Notes: generated by a model not told the origin, from the sequence alone. DNA of 7,053 nt from Coriobacteriia bacterium (GCA_003133285.1 PKWR01000203.1:1-7053), one strand, 5' to 3'. Counted from the stretch's first letter, positions 1 to 5,624 are shown. Numbers and translations are program-made.

Positions 1-78
1 ATCGAGACGGACTACTCGGCCGAGGACGTCGGCCAGCTCTCCACCCGCGTCGAGGCCTTCCTCGAGATGGTCAAGTAG
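1..78 (+). CDS. 2-hydroxyacyl-CoA dehydratase subunit, C-terminal end (partial)
   Basis: Only the last 25 codons are in the window, ending with TAG at 76-78. The residues include ETDYS, GQL, TR and EAFLEM, which resemble the conserved C-terminal end of the HgdB/FldC-type subunits of (R)-2-hydroxyacyl-CoA dehydratases. These cytoplasmic iron-sulfur enzymes remove water from 2-hydroxyacyl-CoA in amino-acid fermentation and need a dedicated ATPase activator. The next gene, starting about 40 bases downstream on the same strand, is such an activator, which supports the assignment and suggests one operon. The substrate cannot be judged from this fragment. Confidence 0.75.
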   Translation: METDYSAEDVGQLSTRVEAFLEMVK

Positions 79-119
79 GCTCGCGGACACCGGCGATCGG
101 AGCTGAAGGGATGACGGGC

Positions 120-875
120 ATGCGCGTACTCGGGCTCGACATCGGCTCGCGCTCCGTCGACGCCGTGTGGCTGTGTGACGGTGTGATCGTGAACGCGGCG
201 GTCGCGGATTCCGGGTTCGACCCGGCGTCTGTGGCCGCCGCGTTCGTCGCTCGCGGCGCGCACGACGCGATCGTCGCGACCGGCTACGGGCGGCACGTCG
301 CGCGCGACTCGTTCGCCGCGAACGTCGTCACCGAGATCAAGGCCTACGCGATCGGCGCATCGACGCTCTTCCCGCACGCTCGTGCGGTGCTGGACATCGG
401 CGGACAGGACACCAAGGCGATCTCGCTGTCGGAGAACGGCCGCGTCACGGACTTCGAGATGAACGACAAGTGCGCCGCAGGGACTGGCAAGTTCCTCGAG
501 GTGATGGCGAAGGCGCTCGGCTACAGCCTGGAGGAGCTCGGCTCGGCTTCGATGGCCGCCGACTCCGGCGTGCAGATCTCGTCGATGTGCACGGTGTTCG
601 CCGAGAGCGAGGTCACCGGCCTGGTGCACCGCGGCGAGGACCGGGGCCGCATCGCGCGCGGTCTCCACGAGTCGATCTCCCGCCGCACGCTCGGTGCGCT
701 GAAACGCGTCGGCGCCCGAGGCCCGCTGGTGTTCGCGGGCGGGGTCGCTCGCAACCCCGCCATGGTCGCCCTCGTGCGTGCGGGGTACGCCGACGAGGTC
801 CTGGTGCCCGCCCAGGCGCAGCTCGTCGGAGCCTACGGAGCGGCACTGTCCTACGTCGCGGCGGAGAGCGTGTGA
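120..875 (+). CDS. CoA-substrate-specific enzyme activase (BadF/HgdC-type ATPase)
   Basis: ASKHA-fold ATPase that, as a homodimer bridging one [4Fe-4S] cluster, drives an electron into 2-hydroxyacyl-CoA dehydratase at the cost of ATP. Counting from the ATG at 120 (251 aa, close to the usual 255-260), the sequence shows the first phosphate loop DIGS (7-10), the second DIGGQDTK (92-99), the cluster Cys C118 in NDKCAAGTGKF, the second cluster Cys C157 in SSMCTVFAESE, and the adenosine-site FAGGVARN (205-212). An ATG at 111 is also in frame, but GAAGGG at 105-110 sits directly against it. The same GAAGGG lies 9 nt before the ATG at 120, which also begins right at the ATPase core, so 120 is preferred. 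It lies just downstream of a dehydratase subunit end, and the two are probably co-transcribed. The family is secure; the exact substrate system is not. Confidence 0.93.
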   Translation: MRVLGLDIGSRSVDAVWLCDGVIVNAAVADSGFDPASVAAAFVARGAHDAIVATGYGRHVARDSFAANVVTEIKAYAIGASTLFPHARAVLDIGGQDTKAISLSENGRVTDFEMNDKCAAGTGKFLEVMAKALGYSLEELGSASMAADSGVQISSMCTVFAESEVTGLVHRGEDRGRIARGLHESISRRTLGALKRVGARGPLVFAGGVARNPAMVALVRAGYADEVLVPAQAQLVGAYGAALSYVAAESV

Positions 876-901
876 GATGAAGGACACCGCGGTCGTATCA
901 T
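872..901 (+). promoter_or_regulatory. possible promoter of the PHP-domain gene
   Basis: A TATCAT box at 896-901 lies 18 nt after GTGAGA at 872-877, which matches TTGACA at four of six positions. Transcription would start near 908 and give a leader of about 30 nt before the ATG at 937. It overlaps the end of the activator gene. It was found by eye only and the -35 is weak. Confidence 0.35.
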
Positions 902-936
902 CCGTGGTGCACCCTCCGGCGATCTGGGAACGTCCC

Positions 937-1632
937 ATGCGTCCCTACACCATCGATCTCCACAACCACATGCCGCTCGAGCGGACCGACTACCGCGGCC
1001 CTCTTCACACCAGCGGAGCGGACGTCGTCCGCGCCGCGATGGCGGCGGGGGTCGACGTCCTCGGCATCTCCGACCACTTCTCGCTCGGGTTCTTCCGTCG
1101 CGTGCACGAAGCCGCCGCGGGCCTGCCCCTGCTCGTGCTTCCCGGCGTCGAGATGCGGCTGTCGTGGGGAGAGGACGAGGCGCACCTGGTGGCGCTCTTC
1201 CCGCCCGAAGGCGCCGAGGAGCGGTTCGCCGCTCTGATGTCGGCGCTCGCAATCGACAGCGCGTCGATCCAGGACCCGCTGCACCGCATCGTGGTGGAGT
1301 ACGACCCGGTCGACGCGGCCCGGGCGATCGACGGGCTCGGCGGGATGTGCCATGTGGCGCACGTCGACCGCTGGTTCGGGGCGTACCGCCTGCTCGACCG
1401 GCCGCTGCTCCGCCGCATCGTGGAGGAGGCGCCCGTCGTGGCGGTCGAGTTCCTCGACCTCGAGAACGCCTCGCACATCGGGGAGCTGACGGGTCGTGTC
1501 GCGTGCGTCAGGAGCTCCGACTCGCACCACTGCGACGAGATTGGACGGCGCAGCAGCGTCGTCGAGGCCGACGAGCTCTCGTTCGCGGGGATCCGACGTG
1601 CGCTGAGGCGCGCGGCGATCGCCGCGATCTAG
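937..1632 (+). CDS. PHP-domain metal-dependent phosphoesterase
   Basis: A 231-aa protein of the PHP superfamily, whose members hydrolyse phosphoesters with a di- or trinuclear metal centre. Candidate metal ligands are visible in family order: DLHNH (7-11), SDH (45-47), PGVEM with E72, H83, the CHVAHVD segment (H139, H142) and SSDSHH with D195 and H197. No other domain is seen. It is close in size to stand-alone TrpH-like PHP proteins, but the substrate is unknown. ATG 937 starts just before the first metal motif and has GGGAA about 6 nt upstream. An in-frame ATG at 877 also has a good ribosome site (GGAGAG at 863-868) and would add 20 residues with no recognised motif. A possible promoter at 872-901 favours 937. 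The gene runs tail-to-tail into hgcB, with the two stop codons overlapping at 1629-1632. Confidence 0.85.
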   Translation: MRPYTIDLHNHMPLERTDYRGPLHTSGADVVRAAMAAGVDVLGISDHFSLGFFRRVHEAAAGLPLLVLPGVEMRLSWGEDEAHLVALFPPEGAEERFAALMSALAIDSASIQDPLHRIVVEYDPVDAARAIDGLGGMCHVAHVDRWFGAYRLLDRPLLRRIVEEAPVVAVEFLDLENASHIGELTGRVACVRSSDSHHCDEIGRRSSVVEADELSFAGIRRALRRAAIAAI

Positions 1633-1937
1633 CAGCAGACGCCGGTCGATCCGCCCGTGTCGTCAGGCCCGCACGACACGTCGCCGCGCCGGAAGTACGA
1701 GGCGATGATCGCCGCGGCGCACCCCACTCCCGACTTCACGTCGATCGCACCGAACGCGCAGTTCAAGGCGCACGCGCCGCACTCCATGCACGCGCCGCGG
1801 TCGACGACCTTGGCGCGGTTGCCGTCCATCACGAACACGCCGTGGGGGCAGACCAGGGCGCACTGCCCGCAGCCGGTGCACTTGTCGACGTCGAACTGCA
1901 GCGTGATGACGTCCTCGAGATAGCGAAGGTCCGACAT
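1629..1937 (-). CDS. hgcB: HgcB, ferredoxin of mercury methylation
   Basis: A 102-aa dicluster ferredoxin, the electron donor thought to reduce the corrinoid of HgcA during conversion of Hg(II) to methylmercury. Cluster motif one is C20-x2-C23-x2-C26-x3-C30-P. Cluster motif two is C50-MECGAC-x3-C60, with the ECGAC signature typical of HgcB. It also has the isolated C73 and a terminal Cys pair C101-C102. An equivalent C73 and terminal vicinal pair are the known functional cysteines of HgcB in Pseudodesulfovibrio mercurii ND132, whose protein is about 95 aa. The ATG at 1937 directly follows the hgcA stop TAG with no gap, and a GGAGGG ribosome site lies inside the end of hgcA, so the pair is translationally linked. 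The TAG stop overlaps the TAG of the convergent PHP gene. Confidence 0.95.
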   Translation of the reverse strand: MSDLRYLEDVITLQFDVDKCTGCGQCALVCPHGVFVMDGNRAKVVDRGACMECGACALNCAFGAIDVKSGVGCAAAIIASYFRRGDVSCGPDDTGGSTGVCC

Positions 1938-3071
1938 CTAGAGCCACCCTCCCGCGATCCAGAGCCCGACGGCGAGCACGGCGCCGAGGGCCTGCCAAGG
2001 CATGACGAGCCGCATCTCCTTCTCCACACCGTGGAGCGAGGTGAAGGTGGAGGTGCCGGTGAAGTTCATGGCGGCGAACGAAGCGCCCGCCACTGCGACG
2101 ACGCCGGCCGCGGCGAGAGAGAACGGAGCGCCGGCGCTCCAGAAGGCCAGGTCGATGAGCAGGGCGGCTGCGAGTCCCACGATGGCGCCCTTGACCGCGA
2201 ACATCCGGCAGGGCAACCACGGCAGCAGCGCCGGTGTCACGACCGTGCCCGCGATGATGGCGGCGAAGGCCGCCGCGATGCCGATCGGCGCGCGTTCCAG
2301 CGCACGCGCGACGGAGTACCAGCCGGGGCCGATCCCGCCGGTCACGACGGCGCCCGCCGCGACGGCGAGCGCGAGCGCCACCACGTTCGCGGCCTCGACG
2401 GGGATCAGGGCGAGACGGTCCCGCAGCGGGAAGGTGACCGTGCGCATCTCGGCCGTCGCGCGCATGCCCGCATCCAGGAACACGGGCAGGTCGGCGGCGC
2501 GGACGGGACCCCACAGGACACGGAACCCGGTGCCGCGACGCACCTCGTGGGCGGCCACGCCGGTCGCGCCGAGCTGCGGCAGCACGAGCACCCCGTGCGA
2601 CACGACCTGTGCGAGTCCCGAGCTCTTCACGCGCGAGACGAGCTCGGCGGTCCCGAAGGTGCCCTTGCCCGCCGCGCACCAGACGTTGATCCCTCGCGTA
2701 TCGAGCACGAGGATCCACGCGTCGCGCCCGGTGAGCGTGCGGCGCAACGCGTCGAAGGTCAGCTTGTAGTTGGCCGTGACGAGCACGGGGGAGAGGTCGG
2801 TCGGAGAGCCGACGGCATAGAGGCCGGGGTCGACGGTGTAGGTGTAGCGGCCGATGCCCCAGCGGACCTTGTGGCCGCCGCGCCGGTCACGCCACGTGAG
2901 TTCGGCGGGAACGACCGGGACCGTACCGGTGAGCGTGTCGATGGAGCCCGTGACGAAGGGCTGGTCGAGGCGGGGGCGCGTGACCTTGCTTCCCGGCAAG
3001 GTGCGCGGCCCTCAACAGGGCGCCTCGGGTGCGACGGCGGGCAGTTCGGTGGCGATGAGGGTGTCGGACAC
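1938..3071 (-). CDS. hgcA: HgcA, corrinoid mercury-methylation protein; probable selenoprotein with in-frame UGA
   Basis: Membrane corrinoid protein that transfers a methyl group to Hg(II). Read from GTG 3071 it is 377 aa: a 19-residue lead ending in EAPC, an in-frame TGA (3012-3014, residue 20), GPRT, then the conserved body. PFVTG (38-42) opens the corrinoid domain. The diagnostic cap-helix motif NVWCAAGK is at 129-136, with C132 as expected cobalt ligand. About five membrane segments follow, near 221-243, 262-286, 293-311, 317-336 and 358-377. GTG 3071 has GGGGAG six or seven nt upstream and lies about 30 nt after a good promoter. The alternative, TTG at 2999, has only a weak GAGGG 9 nt upstream and gives 353 aa, which still covers the domain. 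If TGA is read as Sec, residues 19-21 are Cys-Sec-Gly. HgcA identity is near certain; Sec insertion is inference. Alternatives are a TTG start or a sequencing error. Confidence 0.9.
2973..3014 (-). promoter_or_regulatory. SECIS-like stem-loop directly after the hgcA in-frame UGA
   Basis: Directly after TGA (3014-3012) the minus strand folds into a 39-nt hairpin. GGG (3011-3009) pairs with CCC (2975-2973). After a C:C mismatch, CGCG (3007-3004) pairs with CGCG (2980-2977). After a small C/CA internal loop, ACCTTGC (3002-2996) pairs perfectly with GCAAGGT (2989-2983). The apical loop is CGGGAA. The loop begins 16 nt after the UGA and has a G in its first two positions, as bacterial SECIS consensus rules require. 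A long stem could arise by chance in GC-rich coding DNA, but its position relative to UGA is striking. Confidence 0.65.
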
Positions 3072-3076
3072 GGCGG

Positions 3077-3083
3077 TCTCCCC
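3077..3083 (-). promoter_or_regulatory. ribosome binding site for hgcA GTG start
   Basis: GGGGAGA on the minus strand places GGGGAG six nt (ACCGCC) before the GTG at 3071. It decides the hgcA start: the TTG at 2999 has only a weak GAGGG 9 nt upstream, whereas this strong site would drive a 19-codon peptide ending at TGA unless the TGA is read through. Confidence 0.65.
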
Positions 3084-3107
3084 GCGGCTCGTGGTTCTGA
3101 CGAGGGG

Positions 3108-3136
3108 AGTGTAACAACTAGTTCGATGTTTGTCGA
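3108..3136 (-). promoter_or_regulatory. hgcAB promoter (sigma70-like)
   Basis: Minus-strand TCGACA at 3136-3131 (five of six matches to TTGACA), a 17-nt spacer, then TACACT at 3113-3108 (TANNNT). The predicted transcription start is near 3101, leaving a 30-nt leader before the GTG at 3071. This gives hgcAB its own promoter in the 84-nt gap after the apgM-like gene. It was found by eye and not tested, but both boxes and the spacing are good. Confidence 0.65.
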
Positions 3137-3142
3137 ACTAGT
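3117..3142. repeat. perfect inverted repeat over the hgcA promoter, probable operator
   Basis: ACTAGTTCGA (3117-3126), spacer TGTTTG, then TCGAACTAGT (3133-3142): a perfect 10-6-10 palindrome, AT-richer than its surroundings. It covers the -35 box and most of the promoter spacer, the usual position for a repressor operator (ArsR, TetR or MarR type). ArsR-like control of hgcAB is known in another methylator; no regulator gene lies in this window. A secondary role as terminator of the apgM-like gene, which ends at 3156, is possible, but the stem is not GC-rich and no good T-run follows. Confidence 0.7.
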
Positions 3143-3155
3143 CTGTCCGCCGACC

Positions 3156-4478
3156 TCACGGCACCCGGAAGGGCTCCGTGCGGGAGGGCCAGAAGATGCC
3201 GCCTCCCGGGGTCAGCTTCGCGCTCATGTACTTGATGCGTGCGATCCTGTTGAGCGCTTCCGGCATGACGTCGCGTCCCTCGAGGTGCCCCAGGGAGCCG
3301 GCGGCGCACGAGCGCTCGTCGAAGGTCGTCACGTCGTCGGGGAAGGTCGCCGCGCCGACCATCGCCAGGGGCACGGCGTCGCCCGAGTGCACGAGCACGG
3401 TCCCGGAGGGCGTGCCGTGGTCTCCGGTGACGATGACCAGGTTCTCGGGGGTGACGAGGCCCTGGTCCCAGAGGGCGGGGATGGCCGCGTCGAGTGCCTC
3501 GATGACGTCACGCTTGATGAGCGGGTCCTTGGTGTGGCCGGCCACGTCGGGCGCCTTCGTGTGCACGTGCACGAACCCGCAGCCGTCAGAGACCGCTCGC
3601 GCCGCGAGCGCGATGCGCGCACGAAGGTCCTCGGTCGCGTCGGGGAGGTACTCGCAGCCGTACCAGCGCATGCCGAGCACCTCGGCGATGCCCTTGTAGG
3701 TCACGCCGCTCGACACGCTCGCGCCGACGAGGCCGTTCTGGTCCTCGAACCTGCGCATCCGCCTGAAGCGCGCCGACCACTTCACGAGCAGGAAATTGGC
3801 GGGCTCCTCGCCGCGGGCGCGCCGCGTCGCGTTCACCGGGTGCGCGTCGAGAGTGGCATATACGTGCGCGAGCCACGCCTCGAGGGCCGCCGCCGTATGT
3901 GCGGCGCCGAACGGGTCGCGCGCGTCGTCGAGAGGCCGGGGCCGGATCACGTGATCGCCCGGCACGTAGGGGTCGGAGTCGGTGACGTCCTCGGAGGGCT
4001 CGACGCCGGCCGAGCCGCGGACGTACACGATGCCCTGATGCATCGAGTTGTAGACGAACTCGATCGTGATCCCGTCCCAGGTGAACGGCGTGATCGCGGC
4101 GGTCAGCTCGCGACATGCGCCGTCGTCGATCTCCGTGCGTCGGGTGATCGCGCGAAGAGAACCGTCGCCCGTGCGCTCGACGGTCGCGAAGAGCCCCCGG
4201 AAGACGACCTCATCCACTGCGAGGGGCAGCCCCTCGCCGGCCGCCTCGAACACCGCACGGCCCGGATAGAGTTCGCGCGGATAGCCGAAGAGCACGAAAT
4301 GGGCGAGCTCGCTGCCGGGCGCCATGCCCCGGCCGAGCGAGTGGAGCAGACCGGTCTGGCCCGCGGTCGCAAAACGGTCGAGGTTCGGTGTGCGCGCCGC
4401 TTGGAGCGGCGTCAAGCCGCCCAGGGCCGGCCACGGCCGATCGGCGATGCCGTCGAGGATGACGAGGATGACTGCCAT
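3156..4478 (-). CDS. apgM: ApgM-type (cofactor-independent) phosphoglycerate mutase-like protein
   Basis: A 440-aa alkaline-phosphatase superfamily protein resembling archaeal-type phosphoglycerate mutase (about 400-430 aa), which interconverts 2- and 3-phosphoglycerate in the cytosol. Visible motifs are ILDG with metal ligand D9, PNLD (31-34), the nucleophile region APGSELAHFVLFGYP with likely Ser56, the metal segment HTKAPDVAGHTKDP (D311, H315), TGDHGTP (D353, H354) and VHSGD with H364. It is somewhat divergent: FGYP replaces the usual LGYD, so another phosphomutase or phosphohydrolase activity is possible. The ATG at 4478 is given as start. An in-frame GTG at 4484 has better spacing (7 nt) from GGTGGAG at 4492-4498 and would add two residues. 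Upstream in-frame extension to 5285 is unsupported. It lies upstream of hgcA on the same strand, but hgcA has its own promoter. Confidence 0.85.
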   Translation of the reverse strand: MAVILVILDGIADRPWPALGGLTPLQAARTPNLDRFATAGQTGLLHSLGRGMAPGSELAHFVLFGYPRELYPGRAVFEAAGEGLPLAVDEVVFRGLFATVERTGDGSLRAITRRTEIDDGACRELTAAITPFTWDGITIEFVYNSMHQGIVYVRGSAGVEPSEDVTDSDPYVPGDHVIRPRPLDDARDPFGAAHTAAALEAWLAHVYATLDAHPVNATRRARGEEPANFLLVKWSARFRRMRRFEDQNGLVGASVSSGVTYKGIAEVLGMRWYGCEYLPDATEDLRARIALAARAVSDGCGFVHVHTKAPDVAGHTKDPLIKRDVIEALDAAIPALWDQGLVTPENLVIVTGDHGTPSGTVLVHSGDAVPLAMVGAATFPDDVTTFDERSCAAGSLGHLEGRDVMPEALNRIARIKYMSAKLTPGGGIFWPSRTEPFRVP

Positions 4479-4585
4479 GGCCACAACGGTACTCCACCGG
4501 CGGCATCGGGCGTGGGATCGAGGGGCATGGGCCCCCTGGCACACGAAGGCGCGGACAGCCGGGGGGATGCTCCGCGCCAACGCGC

Positions 4586-4612
4586 CCATCCGCGATGCCG
4601 TTCCGCGGATGG
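4586..4612. repeat. perfect 9-9-9 inverted repeat
   Basis: CCATCCGCG (4586-4594), a 9-nt loop, then CGCGGATGG (4604-4612). It would form a stable hairpin in the leader of the apgM-like transcript, about 110 nt before its start. No T-run follows on either strand, so an intrinsic terminator is unlikely. It may be a structured leader element or a protein site. Confidence 0.5.
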
Positions 4613-4670
4613 AGGAAAGCCCATGCACCAATGGAACTACCCGCGCTGTCCGTAGCCCATAACAAGCGTC

Positions 4671-4698
4671 ACCGTATGTTCGTGACGTACGGGCACAA
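4671..4698 (-). promoter_or_regulatory. weak candidate promoter for the apgM-like gene
   Basis: Minus-strand TTGTGC (4698-4693), a 16-nt spacer, then TACGGT (4676-4671). This fits only loosely. If used, the transcript has a leader of about 180 nt containing the 4586-4612 hairpin. Direct repeats at 4684-4692 and 4705-4713 flank the -35 box. Confidence 0.25.
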
Positions 4699-4713
4699 GC
4701 GAGCGACGTACGG
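4684..4713. repeat. two direct repeats of GACGTACGG, 21 bp apart
   Basis: GACGTACGG occurs at 4684-4692 and 4705-4713. The 21-bp period is two helical turns, so both copies face the same side of the DNA. Each contains the palindrome CGTACG, and a related inverted CCGTATG is at 4672-4678. This is compatible with regulator half-sites near a promoter, but no function is proven. Confidence 0.4.
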
Positions 4714-4768
4714 CGCACATCGCTTCGCAGTCGGAGGACCAGGTCGTCAGACGGCGCCGGACGAACGG

Positions 4769-5581
4769 TCAGGCCGCGTCGGGGCCCTCGAGGACGGCGC
4801 GCACCAGCGCCTCGTAGTCGGGCTCGGCGGTCTCGCGCCACGCGTCGATCACGGCGTTGCCGGCAGGCTCGAGGAAGCCGTGCACGTAGCGGGCGTACGC
4901 GAGTTCGTCGAAGGCGACCTCGCCATCGAGCCCCGCGTAGTTGGCGGAGTGCACGCAGCACAGCTGCCGCGCGGCCGTCCCCCACCCGGGTCCGACGAGT
5001 CCGGCTATCTCCTCGCCATCGCGGATCCTGCGGACCGGCTCGAGCAGTTCGACGCCGGCGCGTGCGAGGACGCGCCCGCAGGCGTCGATGCCCGGCGAGG
5101 CCTGTGACAGCTTCACGCGTCCGCCATGGGTGTCGCGCTCGCCGGCCACGACCGGCACCGCTCCGAGGAGCAGCGAGAGCGGAACGCGCGCGAGGTGCAT
5201 GTAGAGGTGACACGCCAGGCACGGCGACGAGATGCGGAAGCGCTCGGCGATCACCGAGGCGAACCGGCCGTTGAGCGCCGCCCACAGGCGCGGCGAACCC
5301 AGCCGCACGGTGGGGAGCACGTCGACGCCGTCACCGAGCAGTCCCGCCAGGTAGGCGGACGCCGCCTCGGGCGTGTGCTCGTCGCCGTACTCGGTGCCGG
5401 TGGCGACCGACGTCGGCAGCAGCGTGGTGAATCCGCGTTCGCGCACCGCCGCGACCGCAGCGGCCACGCTGTCTCGCCCGGCGATCTCGACGACGGCGAG
5501 CCCGGGACGCGCCGCGAGCGAGGCGGGGTCCGCCCCGACGGCGGTCAGCGCGCGGGCGGGGTGTTCGGCTGGGATATGCAT
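4769..5581 (-). CDS. PP-loop-like protein with CxxCH motif, function unknown
   Basis: A 270-aa protein that I do not confidently recognise. Near the N terminus VVEIAGRDS (31-38) resembles the SGGxDS PP-loop of ATP pyrophosphatases, followed by a segment beginning LLPTSVATGTEYGD. The centre has SPCLACHLYMHLAR with C121, C124 and H125, then AGERDTHGGRVKLSQ (146-160). C208-C209 and HSANY (211-215) follow. The order (PP-loop-like site, Cys pair, GER/KLSQ block) suggests an adenylating enzyme that may act on a thiol, sulfur or metal-bound substrate, by analogy to thiouridine-type PP-loop proteins. The first glycine pair of SGGxDS is altered to AGR, so ATP binding is uncertain. The ATG at 5581 has no ribosome site but sits 6 nt after a TACACT box, suggesting leaderless transcription. 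It is divergent from mscL. Confidence 0.75.
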   Translation of the reverse strand: MHIPAEHPARALTAVGADPASLAARPGLAVVEIAGRDSVAAAVAAVRERGFTTLLPTSVATGTEYGDEHTPEAASAYLAGLLGDGVDVLPTVRLGSPRLWAALNGRFASVIAERFRISSPCLACHLYMHLARVPLSLLLGAVPVVAGERDTHGGRVKLSQASPGIDACGRVLARAGVELLEPVRRIRDGEEIAGLVGPGWGTAARQLCCVHSANYAGLDGEVAFDELAYARYVHGFLEPAGNAVIDAWRETAEPDYEALVRAVLEGPDAA

Positions 5582-5587
5582 GGGGGC

Positions 5588-5593
5588 AGTGTA
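5588..5593 (-). promoter_or_regulatory. -10 box for a leaderless transcript
   Basis: Minus-strand TACACT (5593-5588), identical to the proposed hgcA -10, ends 6 nt before the ATG at 5581. Transcription would therefore start at or next to the A of the start codon. The intervening GCCCCC contains no Shine-Dalgarno. No convincing -35 is seen. Confidence 0.4.
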
Positions 5594-5607
5594 GCGCGGG
5601 CTCTCCC

Positions 5608-5624
5608 GGCGCGGCGGGCGCGCC
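5608..5624. repeat. short GC inverted repeat between divergent genes
   Basis: GGCGCG (5608-5613), a 5-nt loop, then CGCGCC (5619-5624), in the 103-bp space between the PP-loop-like gene and mscL. It could be a regulator site or simply chance in GC-rich DNA. No clear mscL promoter was found in this space; CACCAT at 5647-5652 is the only weak -10 candidate. Confidence 0.25.

Larger units (their letters stand above)
4479..4768. other. non-coding gap upstream of the apgM-like gene
   Basis: About 290 bases with no credible gene on either strand. It lies between two minus-strand genes and should hold the apgM promoter and leader. It contains a perfect 9-bp hairpin at 4586-4612, a short GGGGC/GCCCC hairpin near 4521-4534 and a pair of direct repeats at 4684-4713. 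No known riboswitch or small RNA was recognised. A plus-strand 10-codon ORF at 4623-4655 is discussed among the rejected items. Confidence 0.5.

Noticed and set aside
12..938. Minus-strand 308-codon frame over the activator gene
   Set aside because: It is a shadow of the activase, with Arg/Asp/His/Val-rich composition and no motif.
2999..2999. TTG at 2999 as the hgcA start
   Set aside because: Only a weak GAGGG lies 9 nt upstream, whereas the promoter and strong ribosome site match GTG 3071. TTG also lies inside the SECIS-like stem. It remains the fallback if the UGA is a true stop.
1164..4655. A 1163-codon open frame on the plus strand
   Set aside because: It is antisense to hgcB, hgcA and the apgM-like gene, all with strong motifs. 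Its product is Arg/Gly/Asp/Ala-rich low-complexity sequence typical of shadow frames in GC-rich DNA.
4611..4655. Plus-strand 10-codon ORF (MHQWNYPRCP) with a strong GGAGGAAAG ribosome site
   Set aside because: No plus-strand gene follows for a leader peptide to control; the next two genes are on the other strand. The ribosome-site match overlaps the 4586-4612 hairpin. It may be chance, so it is not annotated as a gene.
4479..5285. N-terminal extension of the apgM-like frame to a 709-aa protein
   Set aside because: The extension is Arg-rich, overlaps the end of the PP-loop-like gene and shows no domain. The enzyme begins naturally at 4478 or 4484, next to a ribosome site.
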